DNA of 64,000 nt from Agrocybe praecox (taxonomy: Eukaryota > Basidiomycota > Agaricomycetes > Agaricales > Agrocybaceae): assembly GCA_964017145.1 (NCBI GenBank), contig OZ024844.1, forward strand, positions 434,001 to 498,000. Reading direction: 5' to 3'. Within the stretch, counting starts at the first letter, position 1. Each line of letters begins with the position of its first letter. The notes under the pieces were generated by a model. That model was not told where the DNA came from. It saw nothing but the letters and a program-made list of their open reading frames with translations, and did not search any database. This document shows positions 22,907 to 34,100 of the stretch, piece after piece. The position numbers and the translations under genes were made by a program.

Positions 22907-23890
22907 TTATGCCTTCTGAGGATAGTCATAGATAAAGAAGCCTGAAGGACGGGTTACTAACAAGTCTGAAGGAGAGTGTTTGTACAGTACAACTTGTTTT
23001 ACTCTTTCCCACCAGGTAAGCTTTCGTCGCTGCTGTTGTAGCCAAACTTGTTGATGTAAACATTTCCGGATTTGTTGTTCAAAGCCTTCTAAGGGAAAGG
23101 TGAGAGGAAAGGAAATTAAGATTGGTGGCCATTTCCGGCTTGAGTCGGTGAAATAAGTATGGTGTCGATGGGTGTAGGCTACTGCCTCAATGACTACTAC
23201 TTCACGATCAACTAGTCGAACTCGCGTAAGGTGGTAAGAGACTGTAGCGGCCTGGGATATGCTTCCAAAAACGATGCGTGTACCAGGACGAAGCGTAAAC
23301 GAGCAGTCCACATGTTCCTCATTGAAGGTAATCCACCATGTGGCTCCGTAGAATTCTTCTGCAAAGCAGAATTGTTGCAACCTAGGAATGCAAAGTGCTC
23401 CCCCTCGCTGTCCGTCCAATTCTCTTTCAGTTAGCTGAGGCTCTCTCCAGCGGAATCCTTCGAAGAGCTTCTTCATGTCGTTGGGTCGCAAGTGAACTCG
23501 CTCTGGAAACTTGTCGGGAAGGCAGGAGGTGAACAAAACATTTTTGCTAAGAAAGGCTTTCTCTGGTATGATGGATGTTATGGAGTTTGGTTGAAGGAGG
23601 AGTGAATGGGAAGGTAATGAAAGGCGTGTAGGCAAAGGAGCGGATGGTGTGTATGTAGATTTTAATAATTTAGGTCCCCAAGTAAGAGTTTCGGTAACAT
23701 CCATCCCATCTTCTTCGTCATGAACTACCACTTTAGCAAGAGATGTTGTGGAGGAGTTCGTTGATTGCTCTTCATTAATAGGAAAAAGGACTTGGTCAAA
23801 ACTGGTGCGCCGGGTACGGGAAGCTGATGCTCGGGAAAGGACCTGCATCGGCATACTGCCCGCTCCTTGGTTAATTGTTAGAATAGTCAT
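22907..23890 (-). CDS. Extra ORF of the Gypsy element, 327 aa, function unknown
   Basis: Lies between pol and the 3' LTR, 100 bp after the pol stop, where env-like genes sit in some retroelements. ATG at 23890 starts MTILTINQGAG. The N-terminal third is Ser/Thr-rich. The middle has HLRPNDMKKLFEGFRW, then a block with ATWWITFNEEHVDCSF and RVRLVDREVVVIEA. The C-terminus is basic with WLQQQRRKLTWWERV. There is no signal peptide and no transmembrane segment, so it is not a typical envelope. It stays open with both LTRs identical, so it is probably a working part of the element. I recognise no family. Confidence 0.65.
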   Translation of the reverse strand: MTILTINQGAGSMPMQVLSRASASRTRRTSFDQVLFPINEEQSTNSSTTSLAKVVVHDEEDGMDVTETLTWGPKLLKSTYTPSAPLPTRLSLPSHSLLLQPNSITSIIPEKAFLSKNVLFTSCLPDKFPERVHLRPNDMKKLFEGFRWREPQLTERELDGQRGGALCIPRLQQFCFAEEFYGATWWITFNEEHVDCSFTLRPGTRIVFGSISQAATVSYHLTRVRLVDREVVVIEAVAYTHRHHTYFTDSSRKWPPILISFPLTFPLEGFEQQIRKCLHQQVWLQQQRRKLTWWERVKQVVLYKHSPSDLLVTRPSGFFIYDYPQKA

Positions 23891-23990
23891 GAGTGGTTGT
23901 GAATGGTTTTTGAGTGAGTGAGTAAACGATGAGTCCTTTTTGTTTTTGCTGGGGTTGATTATATACTCATTTTTCTCAGCCCAAATTTGT

Positions 23991-26900
23991 TTAGGTAACG
24001 TTGTCAGAGTCAGATCCGGATGAATTTGTATCGTCAGGGATGCTAGCGCGTGTAGCGTGGCTTGTCATAAATTCGTGATGTCGTGATATGTAAGGTAAAA
24101 TTCGTTTTGCTGCATATGTATTTTTCAGGGACGTTCCATCCAGCTCTTTTAATTTGTAGTTTCCTCCTATTGTTACTTGGTCCACTTCATAGGGTCCTAA
24201 ATATCTTGGCTTATGTTTTCTGTCATGAGACGTTTCTATAGCGGTGTTGCGTACTAAAACCAATGTTCCTGATTTATATTTAGATTGAATTAGCTTTTTG
24301 GCAAATCGTTTCTCAAATTGTTCCTTGGACTTAAACCGTGCAGATTTGAGAGTTTCTGCTGCTCTAGCTAAGTCTTCTGGGTGTTTAGAAATTTGACGTG
24401 AGCGTAATGCAAGTAATTCTGCGGTAGTAATGCCTGCTCGAAAATCTTCGACCAAAAAGGTGGCTTCCATTAGATCTAAGGGTAGAATTGGATCGGTAGC
24501 ATGAAGTAATTGAAAAGGGGAAAACCCTGTAACCCGATTCACGGTTACTCTATCTGCAAACGTTATCTCAGCCAATTTATCGGGCCATTTTGATAGGTCT
24601 CCTTGGCAAGCTTTGATTATTCCTTCACGTAATATAAAGTGTCCTCGCTCCACGACTCCGTTAGCATGATGGTTGTAGGGTGTTATTTTTATTTGAGGTA
24701 TACCCATGCGTTTTAATAGGGCCTCAAAGCCTTTCTTCACTTCCGGGCCGTTATCAGTAACTACTTGGATTGGGGCTCCATACCGGCAGTAAATCTTATT
24801 CCAGAAGAAATTAGATAATGATTGAGCGTTAGCTTTTCGTAAGGCCTCTGTTTCACTAGTTCCTGATAAATCGTCCTTGGCGGCTACTATATATTGGTAC
24901 CCTTTTGCTAGCGGCATGTGCATTATGTCGATATATATTTTTGCAAATAATTGTGTTGGTTTTGAGATGGTTAAAGGTACCTCTAAGCGCTTCAAGCTTC
25001 GTACTTGACACTCATGACAGGACTTTACGTGGTGATGTACGTCTGCTCGCATGTGCGGCCAGAAGAATTTATTTCGTAGTACTTCGTATACTGTCTGAAC
25101 GCCTCGGTGTCCTAGATTCTCATGTCCCTGTTTCAAAATTGAATATTTCTGTTCAGGGGTAAATATTACGGTTAGTGGTGTGCGGTGTCCATTTCGTTTG
25201 TATAATTTATTATTCTTAATGAAGAATTCAGTGGCTTTGGTAAGAAATCTCCGTTTCGCTTGTAGCTGGTCGAATTTAGGGGCCTCCAAGGTGGAAAGGA
25301 ATTTATAAATATTATTTAGTTGAGATCCCTCTTTGGTGCGAGCAGCAAATATCTGGACAACAGACTTTAAGATTATTTGAGGTGCTTTTCGATCGGGTAA
25401 AAGAGTCATTAGCGCAATATTATCTAGCCATGAATCGTCCTCCTCCTCTTCTGATGTGTCATCTTCTGCTATGGGTCGTCTGGATAATGCATCTGGCCCT
25501 TTGTGCTTATCGGCTGGTACATGTATCAGCTTGAAATCAAACATTAAAATTCCCTGTATCCACCGATTAATGGCTGCGGAGGGTTGCAGGTCAGGTTCGT
25601 TCAGCATTCCTTTAATATACTGAGCGTCTACTTCCACATGCAGAATTTTAACGCCTATTATGTATATTCTCCAATGTCGTAATGCGTGATATAGTCCAAA
25701 CAACTCCAATTTAGGTTGAGAGTATCGTGATTCTCGTTCACTCATGGGTAATGATCCGTACCGGGCAGGGCGCTTCCGTCCATTCTCATCTAATTGAGAT
25801 AAAATGAATCCTACTGCTTCTCGGCTTGAATCTACTGATAGAACTACTGGGAATTCTGTTGTGTAATCAATAGGAATTAGCGCTGGTGCTGATGTAATGA
25901 TTGTTTTGATTGTTTTGAAGGCGGTCTCCTGTCTATCTCCCCATATAAACTCTTTTCCTTTGTGGTATAGTTCCGTAAGAGGTCGTACCAATTGAGAATA
26001 ATTAGGGATCCATATACGTACAGTACCGCATAGTCCCAGGAATTGTCTAACTTCTTTGGGATTTTTCAGGGTTGGCCATTTTGTAATTTTTACGATTTTT
26101 CCTTCATCAGGGGTGCGTCCTTTGGAGCTGCAGGTTTGTCCAATAATTAGTACTTCTGGTAAACATATTTGAGTTTTATTTGCGGCAAATGTTGCCCCTG
26201 CAAATTTGATTCTATGCATCACTCTGTGTACGTCTTGTGCATGTTCCCATATGAATCGTCGAATTCCCGGGTTCTCGGTTAACACTTCTGGTTGACCATT
26301 TAAATCTAAGTATTGGCTCCTAGGTCCTTTGATGGGTAAATCATCAATAAAGATGTTAGCGACATTGGGGATTTCGTCTTTCAGAATTATTACCATGCAC
26401 TTTTGGAACTCAGCTGGCGAGTTAGTAAAGCCAGTGGGGAGGGATGTTATCTGAAGTAATCCTAGCGGAGTCATAAAGGCTGTCAGGTCTCGACTCTTAG
26501 GATGTATTTTCCTAGCGTCAAAGCCCCAAAAAAGATCAAATACTGTGTAGCATTGGTAACCCGCAAATCCTTCCACAAAGTCATCTACTATTGGTAACAT
26601 TCCTGCATCCCGTATTGTTATCTTGTTTAATGGTTGTAAGTCATGAACGATCCTAATTTTCCCATTTTTCTTGAGGACAATAAACCATCTTGATCGATAA
26701 GATGACTGACTTTGCTCATATACGCCTGCATCCATTTTTAGCTTGAGAACTTCGATTATTTTTGGCATTAATCCTGGCGGAAGAGGAATATTTCTGCACT
26801 CCCAGGGCGTATGGTCTACTGTGGGAATTATATAAGGAGAGAAGTATTCGTCTTTCAGTGTTCCTCGTTCAGAGTCTACAAAAGCGATACCTTCTTCATT

Positions 26901-28169
26901 TAGCACCATAATATGTTTGAATAATTTCTCTTCTTCGACCTGTAAGAATCCCGTTTCATTGATGTTTAGTTCCTTCATACGCTCTGAAGTTATTTTTAGA
27001 GTGGGCACAAATTCAGGTGGACAAACAGGTAATTTGGGTAATGTGAGCAAGGGGTCATCTGAAATTTCCCTAGTTACTCGTAATTCGGGTGGGAATGATG
27101 TTGATACTGGGTGTATTTTTCGATCGATTCGTTTGTAAGCAGTAAAGCTTAGTGGGTGACTTTCGCTTTTCTCGTCTGGTTCATATAAGTACTCATCATC
27201 ATCTTCTAAAAATGCTCCTTCGTGAGAGATAGATATTTCTGGCATTGGGTCTATTTCGGCAAAGGCAGGCCGAGTTCGCAAGAAGCATGTTTTATAAATA
27301 ACATTATTATTTTTAGAACTTGGGTCATCTGTTAGTGGTGTCGTTTTTCTGGTCATGATATTTTCTGTGTGCAGCGTAAGCACCTTGTTATTTTTCCAGT
27401 GTCGTACGAAAAAAGTTTCTTTATTTATCCTATGTTTCGCGGGGAACATGATAAATTTTATGTTGCTAGCTCGGACAGCGTGTGAGAACTGATGTTTTGC
27501 CTTTGCGAGCTTCATGGATCGTTGCCTTGAGTGTTGATTATTACTACTTTGCTTGTATACGGATGAGCGAAGAATATAGTCCTTCTTGAAGCTGTTATGC
27601 AAGGGAGTGACCGCGGGGAACATGATTGCGTTTTTCTTGAGGTTGGTTAAGTTGTCTGTGAATGATTCAGCTACAATAATTTCCGGGCCATTAGTTTTGA
27701 TAGGTTGGTTAAGGATCCTGTACATGTGTTTTGCGATTCTCGAATCAAAATCTGATTCTGGGAGGTACAAGACATTACAAGAAAATTTTGTATGTACAGT
27801 GTTAAATATAGGGATACCAGTACAGTTAGTTTTGAAGGCGGAAGCAATACATAAAGAAGTGTTGAGGAAGTTCAGATGGTTAGGTGGTCGATAGAGGTCG
27901 AAGTGTTGAAAAATGATGAAGCTGTGTGATGATTTTAATATATGTTTTTCGGTGGATAGATACCGACACATACCAGTAGTCTCGAGATCAAAAAAGAAGC
28001 ATAGCAGCATCCTGATTTGCAAAGTATTCTTCGTCGTTTTCATCTTCCAGGTCAACAATGTCAAGAGGGGGGGCGATGGCGTTGATGATACTTCCCATGA
28101 CCACTGCCAGATCAAGTGCGTGAGGATAAGGCATGACAGAGATACGCAAGAGATCCCCAGCGATCCCAA
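23991..28169 (-). CDS. pol: Gypsy pol: reverse transcriptase, RNase H, integrase
   Basis: 1392 codons. The RT core begins around residue 440 (YRSRWFIVLKKNGKIRIVHD), with the catalytic FIDDL near residue 608 in place of the common YxDD. RNase H has VVLSVDSSREAVGFILSQ. The integrase zinc finger is H-ENLGH ... CHEC near 1010-1050. The catalytic D, D and E lie in YIDIMH, VVTDNGPE and GVVERGHF (about 1080, 1138, 1173), and a GPY-like YLGPYEV follows. No chromodomain. The protease is not here but in the upstream ORF. The frame overlaps the gag ORF end by 182 bp in a different phase. The listed start may not be used: expression could be by frameshifting near 28000 or by re-initiation. No internal stops. 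Confidence 0.93.
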   Translation of the reverse strand: MGSLGISCVSLSCLILTHLIWQWSWEVSSTPSPPLLTLLTWKMKTTKNTLQIRMLLCFFFDLETTGMCRYLSTEKHILKSSHSFIIFQHFDLYRPPNHLNFLNTSLCIASAFKTNCTGIPIFNTVHTKFSCNVLYLPESDFDSRIAKHMYRILNQPIKTNGPEIIVAESFTDNLTNLKKNAIMFPAVTPLHNSFKKDYILRSSVYKQSSNNQHSRQRSMKLAKAKHQFSHAVRASNIKFIMFPAKHRINKETFFVRHWKNNKVLTLHTENIMTRKTTPLTDDPSSKNNNVIYKTCFLRTRPAFAEIDPMPEISISHEGAFLEDDDEYLYEPDEKSESHPLSFTAYKRIDRKIHPVSTSFPPELRVTREISDDPLLTLPKLPVCPPEFVPTLKITSERMKELNINETGFLQVEEEKLFKHIMVLNEEGIAFVDSERGTLKDEYFSPYIIPTVDHTPWECRNIPLPPGLMPKIIEVLKLKMDAGVYEQSQSSYRSRWFIVLKKNGKIRIVHDLQPLNKITIRDAGMLPIVDDFVEGFAGYQCYTVFDLFWGFDARKIHPKSRDLTAFMTPLGLLQITSLPTGFTNSPAEFQKCMVIILKDEIPNVANIFIDDLPIKGPRSQYLDLNGQPEVLTENPGIRRFIWEHAQDVHRVMHRIKFAGATFAANKTQICLPEVLIIGQTCSSKGRTPDEGKIVKITKWPTLKNPKEVRQFLGLCGTVRIWIPNYSQLVRPLTELYHKGKEFIWGDRQETAFKTIKTIITSAPALIPIDYTTEFPVVLSVDSSREAVGFILSQLDENGRKRPARYGSLPMSERESRYSQPKLELFGLYHALRHWRIYIIGVKILHVEVDAQYIKGMLNEPDLQPSAAINRWIQGILMFDFKLIHVPADKHKGPDALSRRPIAEDDTSEEEEDDSWLDNIALMTLLPDRKAPQIILKSVVQIFAARTKEGSQLNNIYKFLSTLEAPKFDQLQAKRRFLTKATEFFIKNNKLYKRNGHRTPLTVIFTPEQKYSILKQGHENLGHRGVQTVYEVLRNKFFWPHMRADVHHHVKSCHECQVRSLKRLEVPLTISKPTQLFAKIYIDIMHMPLAKGYQYIVAAKDDLSGTSETEALRKANAQSLSNFFWNKIYCRYGAPIQVVTDNGPEVKKGFEALLKRMGIPQIKITPYNHHANGVVERGHFILREGIIKACQGDLSKWPDKLAEITFADRVTVNRVTGFSPFQLLHATDPILPLDLMEATFLVEDFRAGITTAELLALRSRQISKHPEDLARAAETLKSARFKSKEQFEKRFAKKLIQSKYKSGTLVLVRNTAIETSHDRKHKPRYLGPYEVDQVTIGGNYKLKELDGTSLKNTYAAKRILPYISRHHEFMTSHATRASIPDDTNSSGSDSDNVT

Positions 28170-31100
28170 ACAATCCCTCCCGCAGAAAAAAATCGTATGA
28201 CGCCACGAGATATTTTACTTCGAAGGGTTCCATCATATTTGAATGGTCGAATTCGATGTCGGTGCTATAGGTACGATATTCCATGAGACTGCGTAGTCCT
28301 TTCTCAAATCCGAGGCTGTTGAGGAAAACTTCAATATACTGGATCAACTGATTAAGCTGTCGACGACACATTAGGAGATAGTGTAGATGGTGGATCCAAG
28401 GATTAGGGCTTTCTCGTCCAACACTCACGCCGTCGAAAAGCCTTTGTGGTGTCGTGTCGAAAATATCGTCGAAATCGAGAGGGTAGGTGAGTAGGCTCCA
28501 GTCGATGGTTTCGTTAGGCTTTGATACATATCGATAAGTAGGCCAGGCCTGGATAGCGAGAAGTTCATAAGTTGATTGAGCTAGGGATTGAAGGGGTTCC
28601 TCGAAAATACGCCGCATCCTCATCAGACGAAAAGCTTCTCGTCGTTGTAGGGAACCTGAATAGAAGAAGTCGTCGTACTCATCGTTCTCGTCCCGTGGTT
28701 CTGAAGGATCGAAATAGACCTTAAGGCGAGGGAAGCGAGGAGGGCAAATGTCGAGTAAATCATCCTCCATATCCCGGTTGTTGACAACCCAGGATGCAGA
28801 CGCAAGCTTGGTGATTTCTTCGTCCGTAAAGACCCGAAATGGAGTCGTCCGCCTCAAGTACGGTCCTTGGATGACGTGGACAGCTGTGGCAAGCATGGCC
28901 TCCACAGCTGGGAACCTGTAGATAGGCCTGCCTTTACTGTCGTGTCCCATCTCCCACTTTCGGCCCATAAGATCCTCGGATAAGGTAACACCGTCTTGAT
29001 AAGGAGATACTCCTTCTAAGTGTTGCGTGAGCTGTTGTATGAAATCGTTGTAATTTAGAGGAAAAGGTCTTGAGTCCGTTGATCCTTCTGCGTAAGGTAT
29101 AGGTAGATCCATGAACGTTCCTGCTCCTGTGAGTTCCGTATCTCCAGCGTACTCGAAATGTTCTCGAGCATCGTGTCCTTTGTCGTTTAGGAGCCGAACT
29201 TTATAGATATGCGGAATCTCCGCAGGCGTTGACAGAGCGTATAGCGTGGCGTTGTTTTCAGGTCGTTCGTATGGTCCGTATGAAAGTATCCCTAGTTTTC
29301 CGTGTCGTCCCCTCATGTGGAAGATAGGAAGTCGGCTATCCGTGAGTGCGATGCTGTGGGAATCAGAGGTGGACGTCATAGATGAGGTGGATTCCAAATC
29401 GTCAGGGAGAGTAGGGCGTCCTTCCAATATAGTTAGGTTGTTTAGCGATAATAGACGTTGATTGTAAGAATTTGAGGCTCGTTCATAGGGTAAGGGAGGT
29501 GCTGAATGTGCGCGAGTGATAAACTCCTCGTCACTGGGGCAGCGTGAATCTGTTGAAATATCCGATGTTACACTCTCGTCTGAGTCGCTAGCCACCAAGT
29601 CCTCATCGATATCTGACCACTCGCTAACGACGGCTGTAGGGACTATTGGTTGGGGGAGGTCCGCAGCTTCTTCATACATCTCTTCACGAATGAGTATGTC
29701 GGCGATGGTCATAAGTCGCTCCACGTGTGGTAATCGAAACAGCGGCTGGTCATGTTCGTCGCGTGAAATCCCCTCATTATCCCTCATAACCTCTAACGGA
29801 ATCTCCCAGTTCACCGCATAATACTTCCCTAAGCGTAAAGTAGATCGCAAGTCGTCCACGAAGTCCATGTCTTCATCTGTAAGGCCAGCAATGAGTTCGT
29901 CAAAGGTAGAGGTAGGTGGTACATGGATGATCTCCAAAGAGGCGTGTTTAACGTCAGCGTTTCCAAATCCAATGTAGCATTGCTGTGTGCTATACGTAGC
30001 TGGTCGTGGGGTAAGGTAAATGTGATATCCATAGGAGATTTCGTCGTCCGTCTCCTCCACAAAGACAGGTCCATAGCCCAGCAGTAAGGATGGGTCGTAA
30101 CGTTTCATTGCATGCTGATGGTAGATTTCAGTGGCTCGCGCTGCCCAGCGTTCCGATCGTGAAAGGGATTTCTTCGATGTGCACGCAAGAGGAAGAGGAG
30201 GAACGATGGGTTCTGGGATGGTAGGTGTGTGGGGGATGATAAACACTCGATCGTCTTCGGTTCCCATCCACATCCTGGCTTTACGACGGTCGAAAGTCTC
30301 CTCCTCGGTCAAGGGTCCTATTCGCTTCGGAGTTGTAGTGGTCCTTACAAAGTTTACTTGGAATTGTCTTGATGCAGGTGCGCCGTTAACTTGAACTTCA
30401 TCGAAGGTAGTGTTCTGAGCGCCATCTTCTCGCTGCTCTCCGCGTAGTTCGTGGATGATTTGTTGAACGACATCTTTTACACTGTCGTCATCTTCAACTA
30501 AGATGGTTACGGAGGCGTATTGAGGTTCAATGGGTGGTATGGAAAGTGCAGCATGTTCGGTGAGTAACGCGTGCGATTGCTGGGGATGATACTGGGCGGC
30601 AGGTGAAACGTCGGGTTGAAGAAGACCTTTGATGATATTAGTAAGCCCTGGCGGAACGGATTCCGGCCCCGGCAATAACTGTTGCCGTGATTGTGTAAGC
30701 ACATCTATTTCGGCTGTTACCGGAACTGAGTTTCGTACCTGTATCGTAGGAGCCATAGGTCCTTCCCACCCTTCTATCGTTCGTGGATCCTGTAAGTACT
30801 TGCTGAAGTACTCCCATGCGTCTTGGTTCTGGGGGCTTATGACGAACTGGAGGTAAGCATTTCCTTGAGTACTCAAAGTTTGATTTCCTTGAGCCGTGCT
30901 AAGTTGTATTCCATGCAGGGCAAATTCGCTATATGCATATCCAGATTGTTCGTCCTTTCCAACTCCCACCAGGTGCGCTCGGCTAGTCGTCAAGTCAAGA
31001 GGAACGTGGAACTCGGGCATTGCTGCCGATGCGCTTAGGCCTCGGGTTACGTGCCCAGCAGTGATCGCAGCAGCTGCAAACTGCTCTGTGTTGCGGTTGA

Positions 31101-34100
31101 TGACTCTGAGCTTGTACATGGTGCGAATTGGCTGAATATTGTTGGGTAGTAGATGTTGTGATTTCTGAGGTCTTTTCTCTGTGAGTACTGGCTCTTTTAT
31201 TCTCTCTTCTTGGCTTACTGACGCCCGTTTTTCCTCTAGATTTTTGGGGAATTTTCCGCATGCAGGTTCCTCGTCGCTATGCTGCCCAATTCCTGCTTTA
31301 CCAATATGTCTTAATTTTGCAGGGATTTGTATGGTGCGTTTTAACTCCTGATGAAGGGTCTGGCTTATCCCTCCCTTCTTTCTTGCCACCATCTGTTCGT
31401 TGTTGCTCGTTGTTGCTTCCTTCATGTTAGCTTGCTCTCGAATATTTACTTTGACCTCTTTGGTCAATGTGAAGGACTGCGGAGGAACGGCAATTTCGCT
31501 GACAGAACCGTTCTTGCTCGTGGTGTCTATGGTTTCATTGGTACGTTGATACATCTCGACCATCATAGTTGCACTGATATCTTTCCTTTTCAAACCTATC
31601 ATTTGTTGTGCTCGGGCTTCAAGGTCTTCTTGAAGTTCGTTTGACAAGTTCAAACTGTGTTGTATCATTGATGATGGGTCTACTTTCTCATAGTAGGACT
31701 GGATGTTAGCTATCTCTTGGGGTAAGTGCTCTTCTTTGGGCGTTTCCGTGGTTATTCTAAAAACTTCTTCTAACTCCAGTATCTCTCCTTTGTAGTTGTA
31801 TTTTTGTTTTTCTGTAGCCATAGTTATTGATCCGACTTGTTTGTAATTCTGATGAGCCTTATCTCTTATGGGTTCTTGAATGACTTTGACTTCGAATTTG
31901 GGTTCAAAACTTGTTGCGTCTTTGAATATTAAGTAAGTTCCGTTTGATCGTTCATCAATCGTGATTCGGTTGCCTTTCTGCCATGGTCGCCCAAGCAACA
32001 ACTCGAAAGGTAAGGAACTGGGTCCCACATAAATATTTGCGTGGGTAATAAGTCCACCACATTTCAGTGGTACTTGTGTTATCAATCCTTCTAGTTTTGA
32101 TTCCCCTCCATTTGCATCTTGCATGTATGTTGCGAGCTGTAAATCAACTGGCAAGGAAAAATATGCCTCCGCTATTTCCTTATTGACCACATTAAGTTGA
32201 GATCCAGTGTCTATTACTGCTGTCAAAGGTCGTCCGTTGTATGTTAGATTGAGTTTAATTAAAAACTCTTCGTTTTTCTGCTCGATTTCCGGTACCAAGT
32301 GATTACTGAATACTGCTGAACCCAATGCTGCCACTTCTTGAATGATTTTGGTTGGATTCTTTACTTTCATCATTTCTTTCATGGTGCGACTAAGTTCAGG
32401 TGAAGATCCAATGAGGTATCGTACTGAAATAGGAATGCGAGTATCCAGAATTTCATTAACTATTTCTCGAGTGCTAATTTGCGAGGATATTTCAGATTGT
32501 CGAGGTGAAGGTTTAACTTTCTCCTCCTCAGTGAAGGTTTGTGACTCCAATTTTCTTTGTGAAGCTTTAGGTGCCTTGTCTTGAGTTTCGTTCTTCATGG
32601 TTATGTCCTCAGGAAATCGTACTTTCCTAGCATCAACAGGTATGGGGTCTTGTATATTGGTTCGGTCCATGGCTATTTTGGGTGCTTCTGGCTGTAGTGA
32701 CTTGAGAGAAGGAGATTCTTCTTTGGATTTTCGTGGATGGTTTGAAGTTCTAGGAGGAGGCCATACTCCATCAAAGGTGCGTTTCGTAGGCTTGGTAGGT
32801 ACATTCTGATTTTCTTTCCTAGTTTGTCTACTTTTCTTTACTCCTCGTTCCACTGGGTATGTAGCATAGGTTTGTTCCTCATCAGAGTCGCTGTCTGTTG
32901 TTGGAAGTTGTGCGAATAAGTTTAAATTCCGTTCACTTCTTTCGTATTGCTCCCAAGCAGGGACATATTCTTCATCATCAGAATAATCATCATAGAAATC
33001 ATTCTCGTGTTGAATATAGAAGGATTGTACTTCACTTGCAAGGGTTGGTTCTGAAGGAGTTGCTAACGATAGGAAGTTCACTTGATTAGCGGGTGCCCGA
33101 TTTATGGTGTTGGACAATCGAAGTACTGTATCAGAGAGATTTTCGTCTTGACGACGATATAAAGGTTGCCCTCCATTCATGTAGAATTTTCGAGTGTCCC
33201 TATCATAAGTAATCAGGCCTTGTTGAACATATCCCCTCATTTTAGGACATTCTCCTAGCCTATGGTTTGGATCAAAGCATCCAAAACATCTGTAATCATT
33301 AGGCACCCGTGTTGCGGCGGCAGCCCTTTCTACATTGGATGGTGATCCTCCCAAGGGTATGTTGTTTGGGTAGGTTGTAGGTAATCGAAGAGGAGCATTA
33401 CGAGAGTAGGCATCCGCAGGACTAGTGTAGGTTGTATTTGCAGGTGCCATATAGACTTCGGTCATGGGCTTTCTCATAATACACTGGCTTGCTATGCCTA
33501 GTTTATCTAGCTGCATGACCTTGTAATAAGTGGGCCCGTATTTGGGATCACTAATAGACATAGAATTTAATTGGGTAATTAATCCTTCTATTTCTTCAGG
33601 TGGTGCAATGATTTTTCTAGTTCTCTCATCTTCTGATTGACTAGCGCGCAATAGGGGTACAGCTTTTCCTCTCCTTTTGTCAGATTTTCGCTTCTTCTTA
33701 TGACTAGAGCGTTTGCGTCGTTTTCTATATTCGGAGTCTGAATCTGAACTACTATCTTCCGATTCGGAGCTAGTTTCGAGTTCTGAATCTTCTGAGTCAT
33801 CTTCTGAGTCAAAGATGGTACCTTGAAGCCATTTTGCTGAGAATTTTCCTCTTTTGAAGTATTCTTCTGCCACACGTGCTATTTTGTCAATTGGCCAGGG
33901 CTTTGTGGTATCAAAATCTGTGTTCTGTACGCGTAATCGTTCCTCCAAGTCCTTCTTTATCTTTTTAGGGACTCCAAACAAGAAGTATCCATGATATTCG
34001 GTATCAGTTAGCTCGCTTCGATTTTTGAGGAAATTGGCCTGAGCTAAATATTCTCGGTAGTATTTCTTCCAGTTTCCCATGGTCTTCATAGATCTATTTC

